A stretch of 64,000 nucleotides of DNA from Pseudomonas californiensis (GTDB lineage Bacteria > Pseudomonadota > Gammaproteobacteria > Pseudomonadales > Pseudomonadaceae): NCBI RefSeq assembly GCF_021147775.1, contig NZ_JAGTPK010000002.1, positions 283,370-347,369 of the forward strand, given 5' to 3'. Numbering within the stretch: the first letter of the stretch is position 1; every line of letters begins with the position of its first letter. Positions 20,309 to 29,875 of this stretch are shown piece after piece. A program made the translations under genes and the position numbers. Below the pieces are notes generated by a model. The model ran no database searches. It was not told the origin of the DNA and worked only from the letters and a program-made list of their open reading frames with translations.

Positions 20309-21988
20309 ATGAACGATAAGTACGCACCGCGCGAATGGGCCGCCCATGAGCGTCCGACCATGCCCGGTTCGCCCTCCACGCCGTTGCATTCGACGGCACG
20401 GCGCTGGGCCTTTGCGATCGTCGGCTTGATCGTTGCGCTGACCGGTGGCCTGGGCAACGGGCTGGTGGTCGCCAACCTGCCTTACCTGCAAGGTGCGCTG
20501 GGCGCGACGTCGCAGGACATCGCCTGGCTGCCGGCGGCCTACATCATGACCAACGTCTCGATGAACCTGCTGCTGGTCAAGTTCAGGCAACAGTTCGGCT
20601 TGCGCGCCTTCACCGAGCTGTTTCTGGTGCTGTATGCGCTGGTCACGCTGGCGCATCTGTTCGTCAATGACATCGAATCCGCAGTGGCGGTGCGCGCAGC
20701 CCACGGCATGGTAGGTGCCGCGCTCAGTACTCTGGGCCTGTATTACATGATTCAGGCCTTCCCGCAGAAGTGGCGACTCAAGGCGCTGGTGCTGGGGCTG
20801 GGCACTGCACAGCTGGCTACGCCGATGGCGAGACCGGTGTCCGAAGACCTGTTGCAGATTGCCCAGTGGCGGGGTCTTTACCTGTTCGAGCTGGGCATGG
20901 CGATGCTTTCGCTGGGGTGCGTGCTGATGCTCAAGCTGCCGCCGGGCGACCGCTTCAAGGCGTTCGAGAAACTGGACTTTCTCACCTTCGGCTTGCTGGC
21001 ACCCGGCTTTGCGCTGTTGTGCGCAGTGCTGTCGCTGGGGCGCATCGAGTGGTGGTTCGAGGCGCCGTGGATCGGCATCGCGTCGGCGGCTTCCATTGCC
21101 CTGATCTGTGCGGGCCTGGCCATCGAGCACAACCGCAGCAACCCTTTATTGATTACGCGCTGGCTGGGCAGTGGTGCGATCCTGCGGCTGGGGCTGGCGG
21201 TGATCCTGTTTCGCATCGTGCTGTCTGAGCAATCCGTCGGGGCGGTCGGTTTTCTCCAGACGCTGAACATGGGCAGCCAGCAATTGCACTCGTTGTACAT
21301 GGTCATGCTGCTGGGCAGTGTTGCCGGGCTGGCGGTGAGTGCGTTGACGATCAACCCGGCGCATCTGATCAAACCGTTACTCATCTCATTGGCCATGATG
21401 GCGGTGGGCGCCTGGATGGACAGCCATTCGACCAACCTGACCCGGCAATCGAACATGTACTTGAGCCAGTTCCTGCTGGCGTTTGGCGGCACGTTCTTTC
21501 TCGGTCCGACCCTGGTGCTGGGGATCAGTGGCGTGTTGGCCAACCCGCGCAACATGGTGAGTTTTTCGGTGCTGTTCGGGATCACTCAGAACATTGGCGG
21601 CTTGATCGGGTCTGCTGCACTGGGCACGTTCCAGATCGTGCGCGAGAAATTTCATTCCAGCCACATTGTCGAACACCTGACCCTGATCGACCCGCTGGTG
21701 CAGTCGCGTCTGCAGAGTTACAGCGCCAGCTACGCGTCGGTCATGGCCGACCCATCGTTGCGCACCACTCAAGGGATCAGGACGATGGCCACTGCGGCGA
21801 CGCGGGAAGCCAATGTATTGGCCTACAACGACGTGTTCATGCTGATCGCACTGATCGCGGTGCTGACGATGATCTGGATTTCCTTGCGGGTGCTCTGGCT
21901 GAAAATGACCACACAACCCCAGGCGTTGGCTCCTGTAGCACCTGGCGCTTCGCCTTCCGTACCTAATACCGGCGCTCAACCTTCATGA
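20309..21988 (+). CDS. MFS multidrug efflux transporter, EmrB/DHA2-like
   Basis: Inner-membrane protein of about 559 residues with some fourteen hydrophobic segments, as in the DHA2 drug-proton antiporters. The first helix after a 35-residue charged N-terminus is WAFAIVGLIVALTGGLGNG. The start is uncertain: the ATG at 20309 (MNDKYAP) has only a weak ribosome binding site, and an in-frame ATG at 20276 is also possible. Its stop overlaps the start of the EmrA-like gene (ATGA), so the two form a tripartite efflux pair that would need a TolC-like outer-membrane partner, not found here. Confidence 0.9.
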   Translation: MNDKYAPREWAAHERPTMPGSPSTPLHSTARRWAFAIVGLIVALTGGLGNGLVVANLPYLQGALGATSQDIAWLPAAYIMTNVSMNLLLVKFRQQFGLRAFTELFLVLYALVTLAHLFVNDIESAVAVRAAHGMVGAALSTLGLYYMIQAFPQKWRLKALVLGLGTAQLATPMARPVSEDLLQIAQWRGLYLFELGMAMLSLGCVLMLKLPPGDRFKAFEKLDFLTFGLLAPGFALLCAVLSLGRIEWWFEAPWIGIASAASIALICAGLAIEHNRSNPLLITRWLGSGAILRLGLAVILFRIVLSEQSVGAVGFLQTLNMGSQQLHSLYMVMLLGSVAGLAVSALTINPAHLIKPLLISLAMMAVGAWMDSHSTNLTRQSNMYLSQFLLAFGGTFFLGPTLVLGISGVLANPRNMVSFSVLFGITQNIGGLIGSAALGTFQIVREKFHSSHIVEHLTLIDPLVQSRLQSYSASYASVMADPSLRTTQGIRTMATAATREANVLAYNDVFMLIALIAVLTMIWISLRVLWLKMTTQPQALAPVAPGASPSVPNTGAQPS

Positions 21989-23208
21989 ATGAACCGAACA
22001 ACTCGAATAATCCGGGCAACCCGACGACCTCTGACACTGAGGCGACCCGCAAAGCGCCGTTAAGTGGCGAGAACGCGCAACGCGCTGACGGTCCGCCACC
22101 GGCGCCGCTGAAATCCCCCGTCACGTCGCGACCGCGCTCTGCCCGAAAGCGAGTCGTTTCGTCCGTGATTTTCGGCGCCATTGCGCTGGCCGGTGTGCTG
22201 GTAGTGCTGTACGCATGGCAGTTGCCACCGTTTGGCAGCCCGATCCAGAGCACCGAGAACGCGCAGGTGCGTGGCCAGACCACGCTGATCGGCCCGCAAC
22301 TGAGTGGTTACGTCTACGAAGTGCCCGTGCAGGACTTCCAGTTCGTCAAGGCGGGTGACTTGCTGGTGCGTCTGGACGACCGCATCTATCGTCAACGGCT
22401 GGATCAGGCGGTGGCGCAACTGGCGATGCAAAAGGCCTCGCTGGCCAACAACCTGCAACAGCGCCGCAGTGCCGAGGCAACCATCGTTCAGCGTCAGGCT
22501 GAGCTGCAGAACAGCATCGCGCAAAGCCGCAAGAGTGCTGCTGACTTGCGCCGTAATCTGGCATTGGTCACTGACGGTTCGGTGTCGAAAAGCGAACTCG
22601 ACGTGACCCGCGCTGCTGACGCCCAGGCGACCGCTGCTGTCGCCGAAGCCAAGGCCGTGTTGCAGATCGCCCGTGAAGACCTGCAGACCGTGATCGTCAA
22701 CCGTGGCTCGCTGGAAGCGTCAGTGGCCAACGCAGAAGCCGCCATCGAGCTGGCACGCATCGATCTTGACAATACCCGCATCGTCGCACCGCGTGATGGC
22801 CAGTTGGGGCAGATTGGTGTGCGTCTGGGCGCTTACGTCAATTCAGGCGCGCAACTGATGGCGCTGGTGCCGGAGCGGCGCTGGATTATTGCCAACCTGA
22901 AGGAAACCCAGATGGCCGATGTGCGTCTGGGGCAGCCGGTCAGCTTTACCGTCGATGCGCTGGACGATCGCACGATGCACGGACGTGTGCAGCGCATCTC
23001 GCCCGCTGCGGGGTCGGAGTTCAGCCTGTTGCCGGCAGATAACGCCACCGGCAACTTCGTGAAGATCTCCCAGCGCATCCCGGTGCGGATCGTGGTCGAT
23101 CCTGACCAGCCGATGCTCGATCACCTGCGACCGGGGATGTCGGTGGTGGTGAGTATCGATACCAGTGTCGAAGGTGGCGATGTACCGCCAGACCCGACCG
23201 CACCGTGA
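21985..23208 (+). CDS. HlyD/EmrA-type membrane fusion protein
   Basis: Periplasmic adaptor of 407 residues. A cytoplasmic proline-rich N-terminus of about 50 residues precedes one membrane helix (VISSVIFGAIALAGVLVVLYAW region). Then come the lipoyl half VRGQTTLIGPQLSGYVYEVPV, a long alpha-helical hairpin of about 130 residues with heptad character, and the second lipoyl half DNTRIVAPRDGQLG. It links the EmrB-like transporter encoded just upstream (four-base overlap) to an outer-membrane channel. Confidence 0.92.
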   Translation: MNEPNNSNNPGNPTTSDTEATRKAPLSGENAQRADGPPPAPLKSPVTSRPRSARKRVVSSVIFGAIALAGVLVVLYAWQLPPFGSPIQSTENAQVRGQTTLIGPQLSGYVYEVPVQDFQFVKAGDLLVRLDDRIYRQRLDQAVAQLAMQKASLANNLQQRRSAEATIVQRQAELQNSIAQSRKSAADLRRNLALVTDGSVSKSELDVTRAADAQATAAVAEAKAVLQIAREDLQTVIVNRGSLEASVANAEAAIELARIDLDNTRIVAPRDGQLGQIGVRLGAYVNSGAQLMALVPERRWIIANLKETQMADVRLGQPVSFTVDALDDRTMHGRVQRISPAAGSEFSLLPADNATGNFVKISQRIPVRIVVDPDQPMLDHLRPGMSVVVSIDTSVEGGDVPPDPTAP

Positions 23209-23232
23209 TGCGAACTTGTGCGCTGAGCAGGC

Positions 23233-24849
23233 TCAGAACAGCTTGCTGAAAACCCAGTACAGCGAGCCCGACAGCAGAATCGCTGCAGGCAGGGTCAATA
23301 CCCAGGCGGTAGCCAGGTTGCGCAGTGTGCGCATCTGCAACCCCGAGCCGTTGGCAACCATCGAGCCCGCCACGCCGGACGACAATACGTGCGTAGTGGA
23401 AACGGGCAGGCCGTACATGTCGGCCGCACCGATGGTGCACATGGCCACGACTTCGGCAGACGCGCCCTGAGCGTAGGTCATGTGCGTCTTGCCGATCCGC
23501 TCGCCGACGGTGACCACGATGCGCTTCCAGCCGACCATGGTGCCAAGCCCCAGAGCAATCGCCACCACGATCTTGACCCAGGTCGGAATGAAGCGCGTGG
23601 CGTCATCGATCTGCTGCTTGAACGCCTCAAGCTTGGTCCGTGTGTCGGCGTCGAAATTGCCGACGTTGTTTTTTTCCATCACGCGGATGCTCTCCGAGGT
23701 CAGGTACATGTCGTTACGCACGTTGGTCACGGCTTCGGCTGGCACTTTCGAGAGCGAGCCGTAACTGGCAACCTGATCGCCAATCTTGCCGGCCATCACC
23801 GCCAGTGCCGGGATCAGTTGCGGGGTAACCTGCTTGCTGACCAGATAGTCGGACAGCGTTTGCCGTGAGTCGACAGGGGCCGGCAGGGGCGCGCTTCTGG
23901 TCAACGCCTGTTGGGTGACTTGTGCCACCGCGGCGAATTGCGTGGCCTGTTCAGCTGGCATGGTGCGGTTGAGGGCATAAGCCATCGGCAGCGTGCCTAC
24001 CAGGATCAACATGATCAGCCCCATGCCTTTCTGTCCATCGTTGGAGCCGTGTGCGAACGACACGCCGGTGCAGGTGACGATCAGCAGGCCACGAATCCAC
24101 AGCGGCGGCGGGGCGTTACCTTCCGGCGCCTTGTACAGCGCACGATTTTTGATGAACACCCGCATGGCTACCAGTAGCAATGCGGCGAAGAAGAAGCCTA
24201 TCAAGGGTGACAGCAGCAGCGAATAGCCGATCTTGGAGGCCTGTGACCAGTCGACGCCACTGGTGCCCTCGCGCCCGTGCATCAGCGCATTGGCGATGCC
24301 TACGCCAATGATCGAACCGATCAGGGTGTGCGATGACGAGGCAGGCAAACCCAGCCACCAGGTCCCGAGGTTCCAGATGATCGCCGCAATCAACAAGGCA
24401 AATATCATCGCAAAGCCTGCTGACGAGCCGGTTTGCAGAATCAATTCCACGGGCAACAGGGCGATGATGCCGAAGGCCACCGCGCCGCTGGAAAACATTA
24501 CCCCCAGAAAATTGAACACGCCCGACCAGACCACGGCGAAACCGGGCGGCAGGGAGTGGGTGTAAATCACTGTTGCGATGGCGTTGGCCGTGTCGTGGAA
24601 ACCGTTGACGAACTCGAAGCCCAGCGCGATCACCAGCGCCACGCCGAGCAGTACGAATGGTGTCCAGGTGGTGACCACCGTGCCCATCTCTTCGACGTCC
24701 TGCATCAGGCTGTAACCGGTGAAGATCAAACCGGCGATGAGTACCGCAAAAAACATCGCAATGGTCAGGCGGCCTGGCTTGCGGCCGAATTGCGTCGCCG
24801 ACAGGCTCGCTCGCCCGGCGACATCAGGAGATAGTGCATTGATGGCCAT
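23233..24849 (-). CDS. pit: PiT family inorganic phosphate transporter
   Basis: Inner-membrane phosphate:proton symporter of 538 residues. The N-terminal signature GFEFVNGFHDTANAIATVIYT and the C-terminal repeat GASAEVVAMCTIGAADMYGLPVSTTHVLSSGVAG are the two halves of the PiT permease, with a central hydrophilic loop of about 150 residues containing the helical segment after QATQFAAVAQ. The start at 24849 follows AGGGTT. It is convergent with the efflux operon and has its own promoter region. Confidence 0.95.
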   Translation of the reverse strand: MAINALSPDVAGRASLSATQFGRKPGRLTIAMFFAVLIAGLIFTGYSLMQDVEEMGTVVTTWTPFVLLGVALVIALGFEFVNGFHDTANAIATVIYTHSLPPGFAVVWSGVFNFLGVMFSSGAVAFGIIALLPVELILQTGSSAGFAMIFALLIAAIIWNLGTWWLGLPASSSHTLIGSIIGVGIANALMHGREGTSGVDWSQASKIGYSLLLSPLIGFFFAALLLVAMRVFIKNRALYKAPEGNAPPPLWIRGLLIVTCTGVSFAHGSNDGQKGMGLIMLILVGTLPMAYALNRTMPAEQATQFAAVAQVTQQALTRSAPLPAPVDSRQTLSDYLVSKQVTPQLIPALAVMAGKIGDQVASYGSLSKVPAEAVTNVRNDMYLTSESIRVMEKNNVGNFDADTRTKLEAFKQQIDDATRFIPTWVKIVVAIALGLGTMVGWKRIVVTVGERIGKTHMTYAQGASAEVVAMCTIGAADMYGLPVSTTHVLSSGVAGSMVANGSGLQMRTLRNLATAWVLTLPAAILLSGSLYWVFSKLF

Positions 24850-24981
24850 GTTGGTAACCCTGGATTGAAAGATTACTGCCATAGTCATTGCGAAATGTGA
24901 CAGAGGTGCGACACGCCTCTAGTCATTGCTCACATGAGTGAGATTCCTGATAACCGGCGGACTGCTCAGCGCACCCTGGCG

Positions 24982-26001
24982 TCAATAATCCCCGCGCTTG
25001 CGAAACGCCCAACGGCCTGCGACCAGCGTAAAGGTGGCGACCAGTGCCACCAGTATCCAGAACCCCTCGGGATCAGTCGCAAGTGGCACACCGCCAACGT
25101 TCATGCCGAAAAAACCGGCCACAATGTTGATCGGCAGCGCCAGCACGGTAACCACGGTCAGGGTAAACAGCGTGCGGCTGCTCTGCTCGTTGAGGTTGGC
25201 GGCGATTTCTTCCTGCAATAGCTTGATGCGTTCGCCCAGCGCCGTCAGGTCGTTGATCACCAGCGATGACTCTTCAACAGACTGGCGCAACGCCTGGGCA
25301 TCCTGTTCGCGCAACCATTGGGGCGGTCGGTGCAACAGGCGCATCAGCGAACCCGGTTCCAGCGCCAGAAGGCGTTGCAGGCGTACCAGCATCCGGCGCA
25401 TGGCGCCAAGCTCGGAGCGATTGTTGCTCAGGCGTTGCGACAGCAATTGGTCTTCGATGCGATCCACGTTGACGCTGGTCTTGCGCAGGAACTGGGTCAG
25501 CACCTCACCTTGATCGCTCAGCAGATGGGCAAGCAGCTCCAGTGGTGAATGAAACTGCTCGCCCGCCTTGACCGCCGAACGCAGCTTGTCCACCGAGCGC
25601 AGCGGTTGCAGGCGGGCGGTGATCAGCAAGCGCTGTCTGGCACACACCCACAGCGTCGAAATGTCGGTCGATAATCGGTTGAAATCGAAGACCACATCGT
25701 TGACCACCGCCAGCAAGGTGGCGTCGACATGCTCGATTCGGGTTGAGCGTGAACCCTCGTGCAGGGCCTCGAAAAACTCTTCCGGCAGGTTAAGGTGCGT
25801 GTGCATCCAGCGCTCGCAGGCGGCATGGGAAAGGTTGAGGTGCAGCCAGATGAAATCGTCGCCTGCTGGCGGGTGATCGAGGTAATCAAGTGCGGCGGCC
25901 GAGCCGATTTCCTGACCGCTCTCACCGGGGCGAAAGCGAAAGCCGTAAAGCAGGCCGAACAGGTCTGAATCCTGGTGATGATGCGCAAGGCTCTGGTTCA
26001 T
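24982..26001 (-). CDS. zntB: Zinc/divalent cation transporter ZntB (CorA family)
   Basis: Protein of 339 residues. A large cytoplasmic N-terminal funnel domain is followed by two C-terminal membrane helices: LFTLTVVTVLALPINIVAGF and the last helix around FWILVALVATFTLVAGRWAF. The GMN signature of the family occurs as FFGMNVGG between them. ZntB members carry zinc or other divalent metals. The length agrees with the family, and the gene stands alone. Confidence 0.92.
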   Translation of the reverse strand: MNQSLAHHHQDSDLFGLLYGFRFRPGESGQEIGSAAALDYLDHPPAGDDFIWLHLNLSHAACERWMHTHLNLPEEFFEALHEGSRSTRIEHVDATLLAVVNDVVFDFNRLSTDISTLWVCARQRLLITARLQPLRSVDKLRSAVKAGEQFHSPLELLAHLLSDQGEVLTQFLRKTSVNVDRIEDQLLSQRLSNNRSELGAMRRMLVRLQRLLALEPGSLMRLLHRPPQWLREQDAQALRQSVEESSLVINDLTALGERIKLLQEEIAANLNEQSSRTLFTLTVVTVLALPINIVAGFFGMNVGGVPLATDPEGFWILVALVATFTLVAGRWAFRKRGDY

Positions 26002-26097
26002 GGCTATCCACGTGCGGCCCGGCCTGAAAGGGGGGCGAAGGCCGCATCATGACAAGCCGTTATTTCAGATTTGTGACGGCATGTTTCAAGTTGTGTA

Positions 26098-26919
26098 TCA
26101 AACCATCGCCAATGGCAGCTTGCGTGTCGGCACCGGCCACGCCCGGTCAATGTCGGCCAGATCCTGCTCGGTCAGACGAATCTGCTCGGCTGCAATATTC
26201 AGGCGAATGTGCTCTGGATCGGTCGCCTTGGGAATGGCGATCATGTTGTCCTGACGTAATACCCAGGCCAGCGAAATCTGCGCGGGCGTGGCGCCGTGAC
26301 GGTTGGCGATTTCCTGCAGCGCAGGGTGATACAGCAAGTCGCCAGCCTGGCCGATCGGGCAGTACGCCATCAGCGGCAAATGACGGTTGGCGCTCCATGG
26401 CATCAGGTCGAACTCGATTCCGCGCTGTTCCGGGTTGTAGAGCACCTGATTGGTGGCACAACGCGGATTGTCCAGTTCGATCATGTCCGGGACATCGAAG
26501 TTGGAAACACCCCAGGCGCCGATCTTGCCGGCGTCCTGCATCCGCTCGAAAGCTTCAACGGTTTCGCTCAGCGGGTACTGGCCCGGCCAATGCAGCAGAT
26601 AAAGGTCGATGTAATCGGTGTTCATCCGGCGCAGGCTGGCTTCGCACGCCTTTGGAATACCTGCGCGGCTGGCGTTGTGCGGATAGACCTTGCTGACGAT
26701 GAATACCTTGTCGCGCTGCCCGGCAATGGCTTGCCCGACGATCTCTTCGGCTGCTCCGTCAGCGTACATCTCTGCGGTGTCCAGCAAGGTCAGGCCCTGC
26801 TCGATGCCCAGACACAGCCCGGCGATTTCCGCCGACCGCTGATGCCCTTTTTCGCCCATGTGCCAGGTGCCTTGACCCAGCACTGGCACCGTTTTGCCTG
26901 CCAATTCCAGTGTGCGCAT
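26098..26919 (-). CDS. Aldo/keto reductase
   Basis: NADPH-dependent (alpha/beta)8 barrel oxidoreductase of 273 residues. The tetrad Asp-Tyr-Lys-His is visible in LLDTAEMYADGAAEEIVG, FIVSKVYPHNA and DLYLLHWPG. The C-terminal IPKATDPEHIRLNIAA is the NADPH phosphate-binding segment. The physiological substrate is unknown. The gene appears monocistronic. Confidence 0.93.
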   Translation of the reverse strand: MRTLELAGKTVPVLGQGTWHMGEKGHQRSAEIAGLCLGIEQGLTLLDTAEMYADGAAEEIVGQAIAGQRDKVFIVSKVYPHNASRAGIPKACEASLRRMNTDYIDLYLLHWPGQYPLSETVEAFERMQDAGKIGAWGVSNFDVPDMIELDNPRCATNQVLYNPEQRGIEFDLMPWSANRHLPLMAYCPIGQAGDLLYHPALQEIANRHGATPAQISLAWVLRQDNMIAIPKATDPEHIRLNIAAEQIRLTEQDLADIDRAWPVPTRKLPLAMV

Positions 26920-27000
26920 ATGACCCCCTGCGATTAAGTGAACAGGTCTCAGGCAACAATGTCTGCACGAGGTTCCGTGCAGACCGTTGGCGAAACCGAC

Positions 27001-28632
27001 TTAAACGCGGAATTGTTTCAGCAAACCGTTCAGCTCTTCGCTGAGACTTCTCAGGTGCTGGCTTGCACCTGTCGATTGCTCGGCGGCAAGGGCCGTGCTC
27101 TGCGAGAGTTGCGCGGCCTGTGTCACGTTCAGGTTGATGTCATCGACGACGTGCGATTGCTGCAACGTGGCGCTGGCAATCGACGCATTCAGGCTATTGA
27201 GATTGCGCAGGGCCTGACTGATGGAAGACAGACTCTGACCTGCCTGATTGGCCTGTTCGATGGTCAGTTGCGAGGCGCGGCTGCTGTCGCCGATCACTTT
27301 CACTGCGGCATCGGAGTGGCGCTGCAAGCGTTCGATCATCGCCTGGATTTCAGCGGTCGACTTCTGTGTGCGCTGGGCCAGCAGCCGGACTTCGTCAGCC
27401 ACGACGGCAAAGCCTCGGCCCTGTTCACCGGCACGCGCGGCCTCGATGGCGGCATTGAGGGCGAGCAGGTTGGTCTGTTCGGCAATCGAGCTGATCACTT
27501 CCAGCACGCCACCGATCTGGGTGCTTTCGCTGGACAGGCTGTGCATGACGTCCACCGCCTGGCCGATGGTGCCCGAGAGGTGTTCGATCTGGCGCAGGCT
27601 GTTGTCGATGTTTACCTGACCCTGCTGCGCCTGCGATTCGGCATCGCGCATTTCGCTGGCCGCGTGTTCGGCATTCTTGGCCACGTCCTGCACGCCGTAG
27701 GTCACTTCATTGACGGCGGTTGCCACCAGATCCATCTGCTGTGACTGCTGCTGGCTACGACTTTGCGCCTGTTCGGCATTGGTCCCCAGATCAGTCGAGG
27801 CCTGACCCAGTGCCACCGCAGAACTCTGCAACTGGCCGACCACATTGCGCAGCTTGGCGATGAACGCGTTGAAGTGAGTGCCCAGCTCGGTAATTTCATC
27901 CTTGCCGTGGGTTTCGAGGGTGCGGGTGAGGTCGCTTTCTCCACTGGCGATGTTGGCCATGGCACCCACTGCAGCTCTCAACGGAGCAACGATGCTACGC
28001 ACGATCAGGACCAGCATCAGCACCAGGACCACCACGATGCCAGCGATGAACAGGCCGGCGTTCCACAGTTGGGTCTTGAATTCTGCCGCGACGTCATCCA
28101 CGTAAACGCCGGAGCCGATAATCCAGCCCCATGGCTGGAACAACTGCACGTACGAAGTTTTCTTCACCGGCTCGGTGGCGCCTGGTTTTGGCCAGCGATA
28201 ATTGACCATGCCTGCGCCTTTGCTTTTGACGACGGTGACCATTTCGTTGAACACCGCGAAACCGTCCGGGTCACGAATGGCCGACAGGTCCTGGCCTTCG
28301 AGCTTGGCGTTGGTGGGGTGCATGATCATCACCGGGCGCATGTCGTTGATCCAGAAATAGTCATTCTGGCTGTAACGCAAGCCGCGGATTTCTTTCAGTG
28401 CCTGCTGTTGAGCGGCTTCACGGGTCATGGTGCCAGCAGCTTCCAACCCTTGATAAAACGTCAGGATGCCACTGGCCGTCTGTACCACGTGCATGGTTTT
28501 TTCAGACTTGCCCTGGTAGAGATCGTTATGAATCTGATTGAGAAGAGTGGCTGCCAGGACCAGAAGCATCAGCACAGAGACGACAAGGATCAGCCATAAC
28601 CGACGACTGATGGACAAACTGCGCATATTCAT
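27001..28632 (-). CDS. Methyl-accepting chemotaxis protein with periplasmic Cache domain
   Basis: Chemoreceptor of 543 residues. Helix 1 is at about residues 12-32, followed by a periplasmic single-Cache (sCache_2-like) domain with [28 protein letters not shown]. Helix 2 is near 190-212, then a HAMP linker and a long coiled-coil signalling domain. The conserved hairpin tip reads [28 protein letters not shown]. sCache_2 receptors often bind small organic acids; the ligand here is unknown. GGGG precedes the ATG at the right distance. Confidence 0.95.
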   Translation of the reverse strand: MNMRSLSISRRLWLILVVSVLMLLVLAATLLNQIHNDLYQGKSEKTMHVVQTASGILTFYQGLEAAGTMTREAAQQQALKEIRGLRYSQNDYFWINDMRPVMIMHPTNAKLEGQDLSAIRDPDGFAVFNEMVTVVKSKGAGMVNYRWPKPGATEPVKKTSYVQLFQPWGWIIGSGVYVDDVAAEFKTQLWNAGLFIAGIVVVLVLMLVLIVRSIVAPLRAAVGAMANIASGESDLTRTLETHGKDEITELGTHFNAFIAKLRNVVGQLQSSAVALGQASTDLGTNAEQAQSRSQQQSQQMDLVATAVNEVTYGVQDVAKNAEHAASEMRDAESQAQQGQVNIDNSLRQIEHLSGTIGQAVDVMHSLSSESTQIGGVLEVISSIAEQTNLLALNAAIEAARAGEQGRGFAVVADEVRLLAQRTQKSTAEIQAMIERLQRHSDAAVKVIGDSSRASQLTIEQANQAGQSLSSISQALRNLNSLNASIASATLQQSHVVDDINLNVTQAAQLSQSTALAAEQSTGASQHLRSLSEELNGLLKQFRV

Positions 28633-28845
28633 GATCTGTACCCCGTACGTTATTTTTCTTTTTCTTGAGGGCCCACAGCACGAATGCCGATTTCAGGGGT
28701 CTCTCCAGCGTCTCGGCGCATCATGACCAAACATGAGATCACAGTCACAATTATTTAACCGTCGCACATTGCTATGGCGAAAGGCTTACATCAGGACAGG
28801 TGATCAGCTCTATTGCCTGACTCGAGAGGCATGTAGGATCCAATT
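28633..28845. other. Intergenic region with promoters for the chemoreceptor gene and the Rsm-like RNA
   Basis: About 210 bases without a gene. The minus strand must hold the chemoreceptor promoter. On the plus strand CTTACA at 28785-28790 matches one half of the GacA upstream activating sequence (TGTAAG-N6-CTTACA); the other half is poorly conserved. TTGCCT at 28813 and TAGGAT at 28834 are possible -35/-10 elements for the RNA that follows, with a rather short 15-base spacer. Confidence 0.4.
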
Positions 28846-28966
28846 CAACAGCTGCTGCGAAGGAACGCCGCAGTGATCAGGGAGGATCGACCATTGCCAG
28901 GAGGCTACTGACAGGATGTCGGGATGGTCATGTTTGCAAAACGACCCGCTTCGGCGGGTTTTTTGC
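28846..28966 (+). ncRNA. Rsm/CsrB-family small RNA (RsmX/Y/Z-like)
   Basis: Six GGA motifs occur within about 65 bases (28862, 28881, 28884, 28900, 28914, 28922). Five of them fall in loops of small hairpins: CTGCG...CGCAG (28855-28873), GATC-AGGGAG-GATC (28875-28888), GCC-AGGA-GGC (28896-28905) and GACA-GGA-TGTC (28910-28920). A longer stem GACCAT/ATGGTC (28889-28894 with 28924-28929) encloses the last two hairpins. The RNA ends in a strong terminator at 28944-28966. This is the architecture of the GacA-controlled RNAs that sequester RsmA/CsrA proteins. The 5' end is a guess from a possible -10 box; a start further upstream would add two more GGA motifs. Confidence 0.75.
28944..28964 (+). 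terminator. Rho-independent terminator of the Rsm-like RNA
   Basis: Perfect stem ACCCGC-TTCG-GCGGGT with a stable tetraloop, followed by six or more T. It may also act on the minus strand for the convergent TetR gene, where TCGTTTTGC follows the stem. Confidence 0.9.
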
Positions 28967-28993
28967 GTCTGCACGAAAGTGCTCATGCTGCGC

Positions 28994-29602
28994 TCAGTGG
29001 TCCGGCGCACAGCCTTTGAGCACCAGACGCAGGATGGTCTGCGTCGCTGCCTCGTAGTCGGCGTCCTCAAGTTTGGGCTTGCCGGTCACGGTCGCGATCT
29101 GCCAGTCGAAATCCGCATACGTCTGGGTGGCCGCCCAGATTGTGAACATCAGGTGATGAGGGTCGAGTGGCGCAATCTGCGCGCTGTCGACCCATGCCTG
29201 GATGCATTCGATGTTGTGCCGGGCCTGACTGTTCAGTTGCTCGATCTGCTCAGGCGTAAGATGCGGTGCGCCATGCATGATCTCGCTGGCGAACACTTTC
29301 GAGGCAAACGGGAGGTCGCGTGATATCTGGATCTTGGCGCGAATGTATCGGTTCAGCACGTCCGCAGGATCGCCTTGCGGGTTGAAAGGTGTGGAGGCTC
29401 GCAGGATCGGCTCGATGATGCTTTCCAGCACCTCGCGATACAGGTTTTCCTTCGACTTGAAGTAGTAATAGACGTTGGGCTTGGGCACTCCGGCCTTGGC
29501 AGCAATGTCACTGGTCTTGCTGGCGGCGAAGCCCTTGTCGGCGAATTCTTCGCTGGCAGCGCGCAGGATGAGTTCTATATTGCGCTCGCGGATGCTGCTC
29601 AT
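28994..29602 (-). CDS. TetR family transcriptional regulator (RutR/YcdC-like C-terminal domain)
   Basis: DNA-binding repressor-type protein of 202 residues. The N-terminal helix-turn-helix reads ASKTSDIAAKAGVPKPNVYYYFKSKENLY at about residues 31-59. The C-terminal part (FASEIMHGAPHLTPEQIEQL and the helical DPHHLMFTIWAATQTYADF) resembles the RutR/YcdC group, whose members sense pyrimidines or related metabolites. I start it at 29602 (MSSIRERN). No obvious target gene is adjacent, so its regulon is unknown. Confidence 0.88.
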   Translation of the reverse strand: MSSIRERNIELILRAASEEFADKGFAASKTSDIAAKAGVPKPNVYYYFKSKENLYREVLESIIEPILRASTPFNPQGDPADVLNRYIRAKIQISRDLPFASKVFASEIMHGAPHLTPEQIEQLNSQARHNIECIQAWVDSAQIAPLDPHHLMFTIWAATQTYADFDWQIATVTGKPKLEDADYEAATQTILRLVLKGCAPDH

Positions 29603-29776
29603 GACCCGGATATTCCTTGCCTGCACGGCGGGCAAGCATGGTAGCACCGGGTTTGCGCGAGGCTCAATAATGACCTTGTGAACGCAGGCATTCCTTGCTC
29701 AAGCGCTGTCTTGATCCCCGTTCAGTGGCTCGCGAAGCCATTCGCCTTGTGGCGCTTTGTGCATCATCAATCCCGG

Positions 29777-29810
29777 ACGCAGCCACCCTTATTGTCAGGG
29801 GCGGCTGCGT
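29777..29810. other. Hairpin downstream of acdS
   Basis: Inverted repeat ACGCAGCC (29777-29784) against GGCTGCGT (29803-29810), with extra ACCC/GGGG pairing in the loop. It lies between the TetR and acdS genes, 3' of acdS on the minus strand. There is no clear T-tract, so it may be a weak terminator or only an RNA-stabilising hairpin. Confidence 0.4.
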
Positions 29811-29875
29811 TGAATTATTGCGTGCTGGGTTACGGAAAGTTTCCAGCACGTCAGGTCGCGAGTCGGCCGATCGTC

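Noticed and set aside
20279..21130. 283-codon minus-strand frame
   Set aside because: It is antisense to the EmrB-like transporter gene, whose frame is clearly the coding one by membrane helices and family motifs.
24850..24981. Possible Pho box before the PiT transporter gene
   Set aside because: On the minus strand CTGTCACATT is followed by only a weak second repeat, which is not enough to call a PhoB site.
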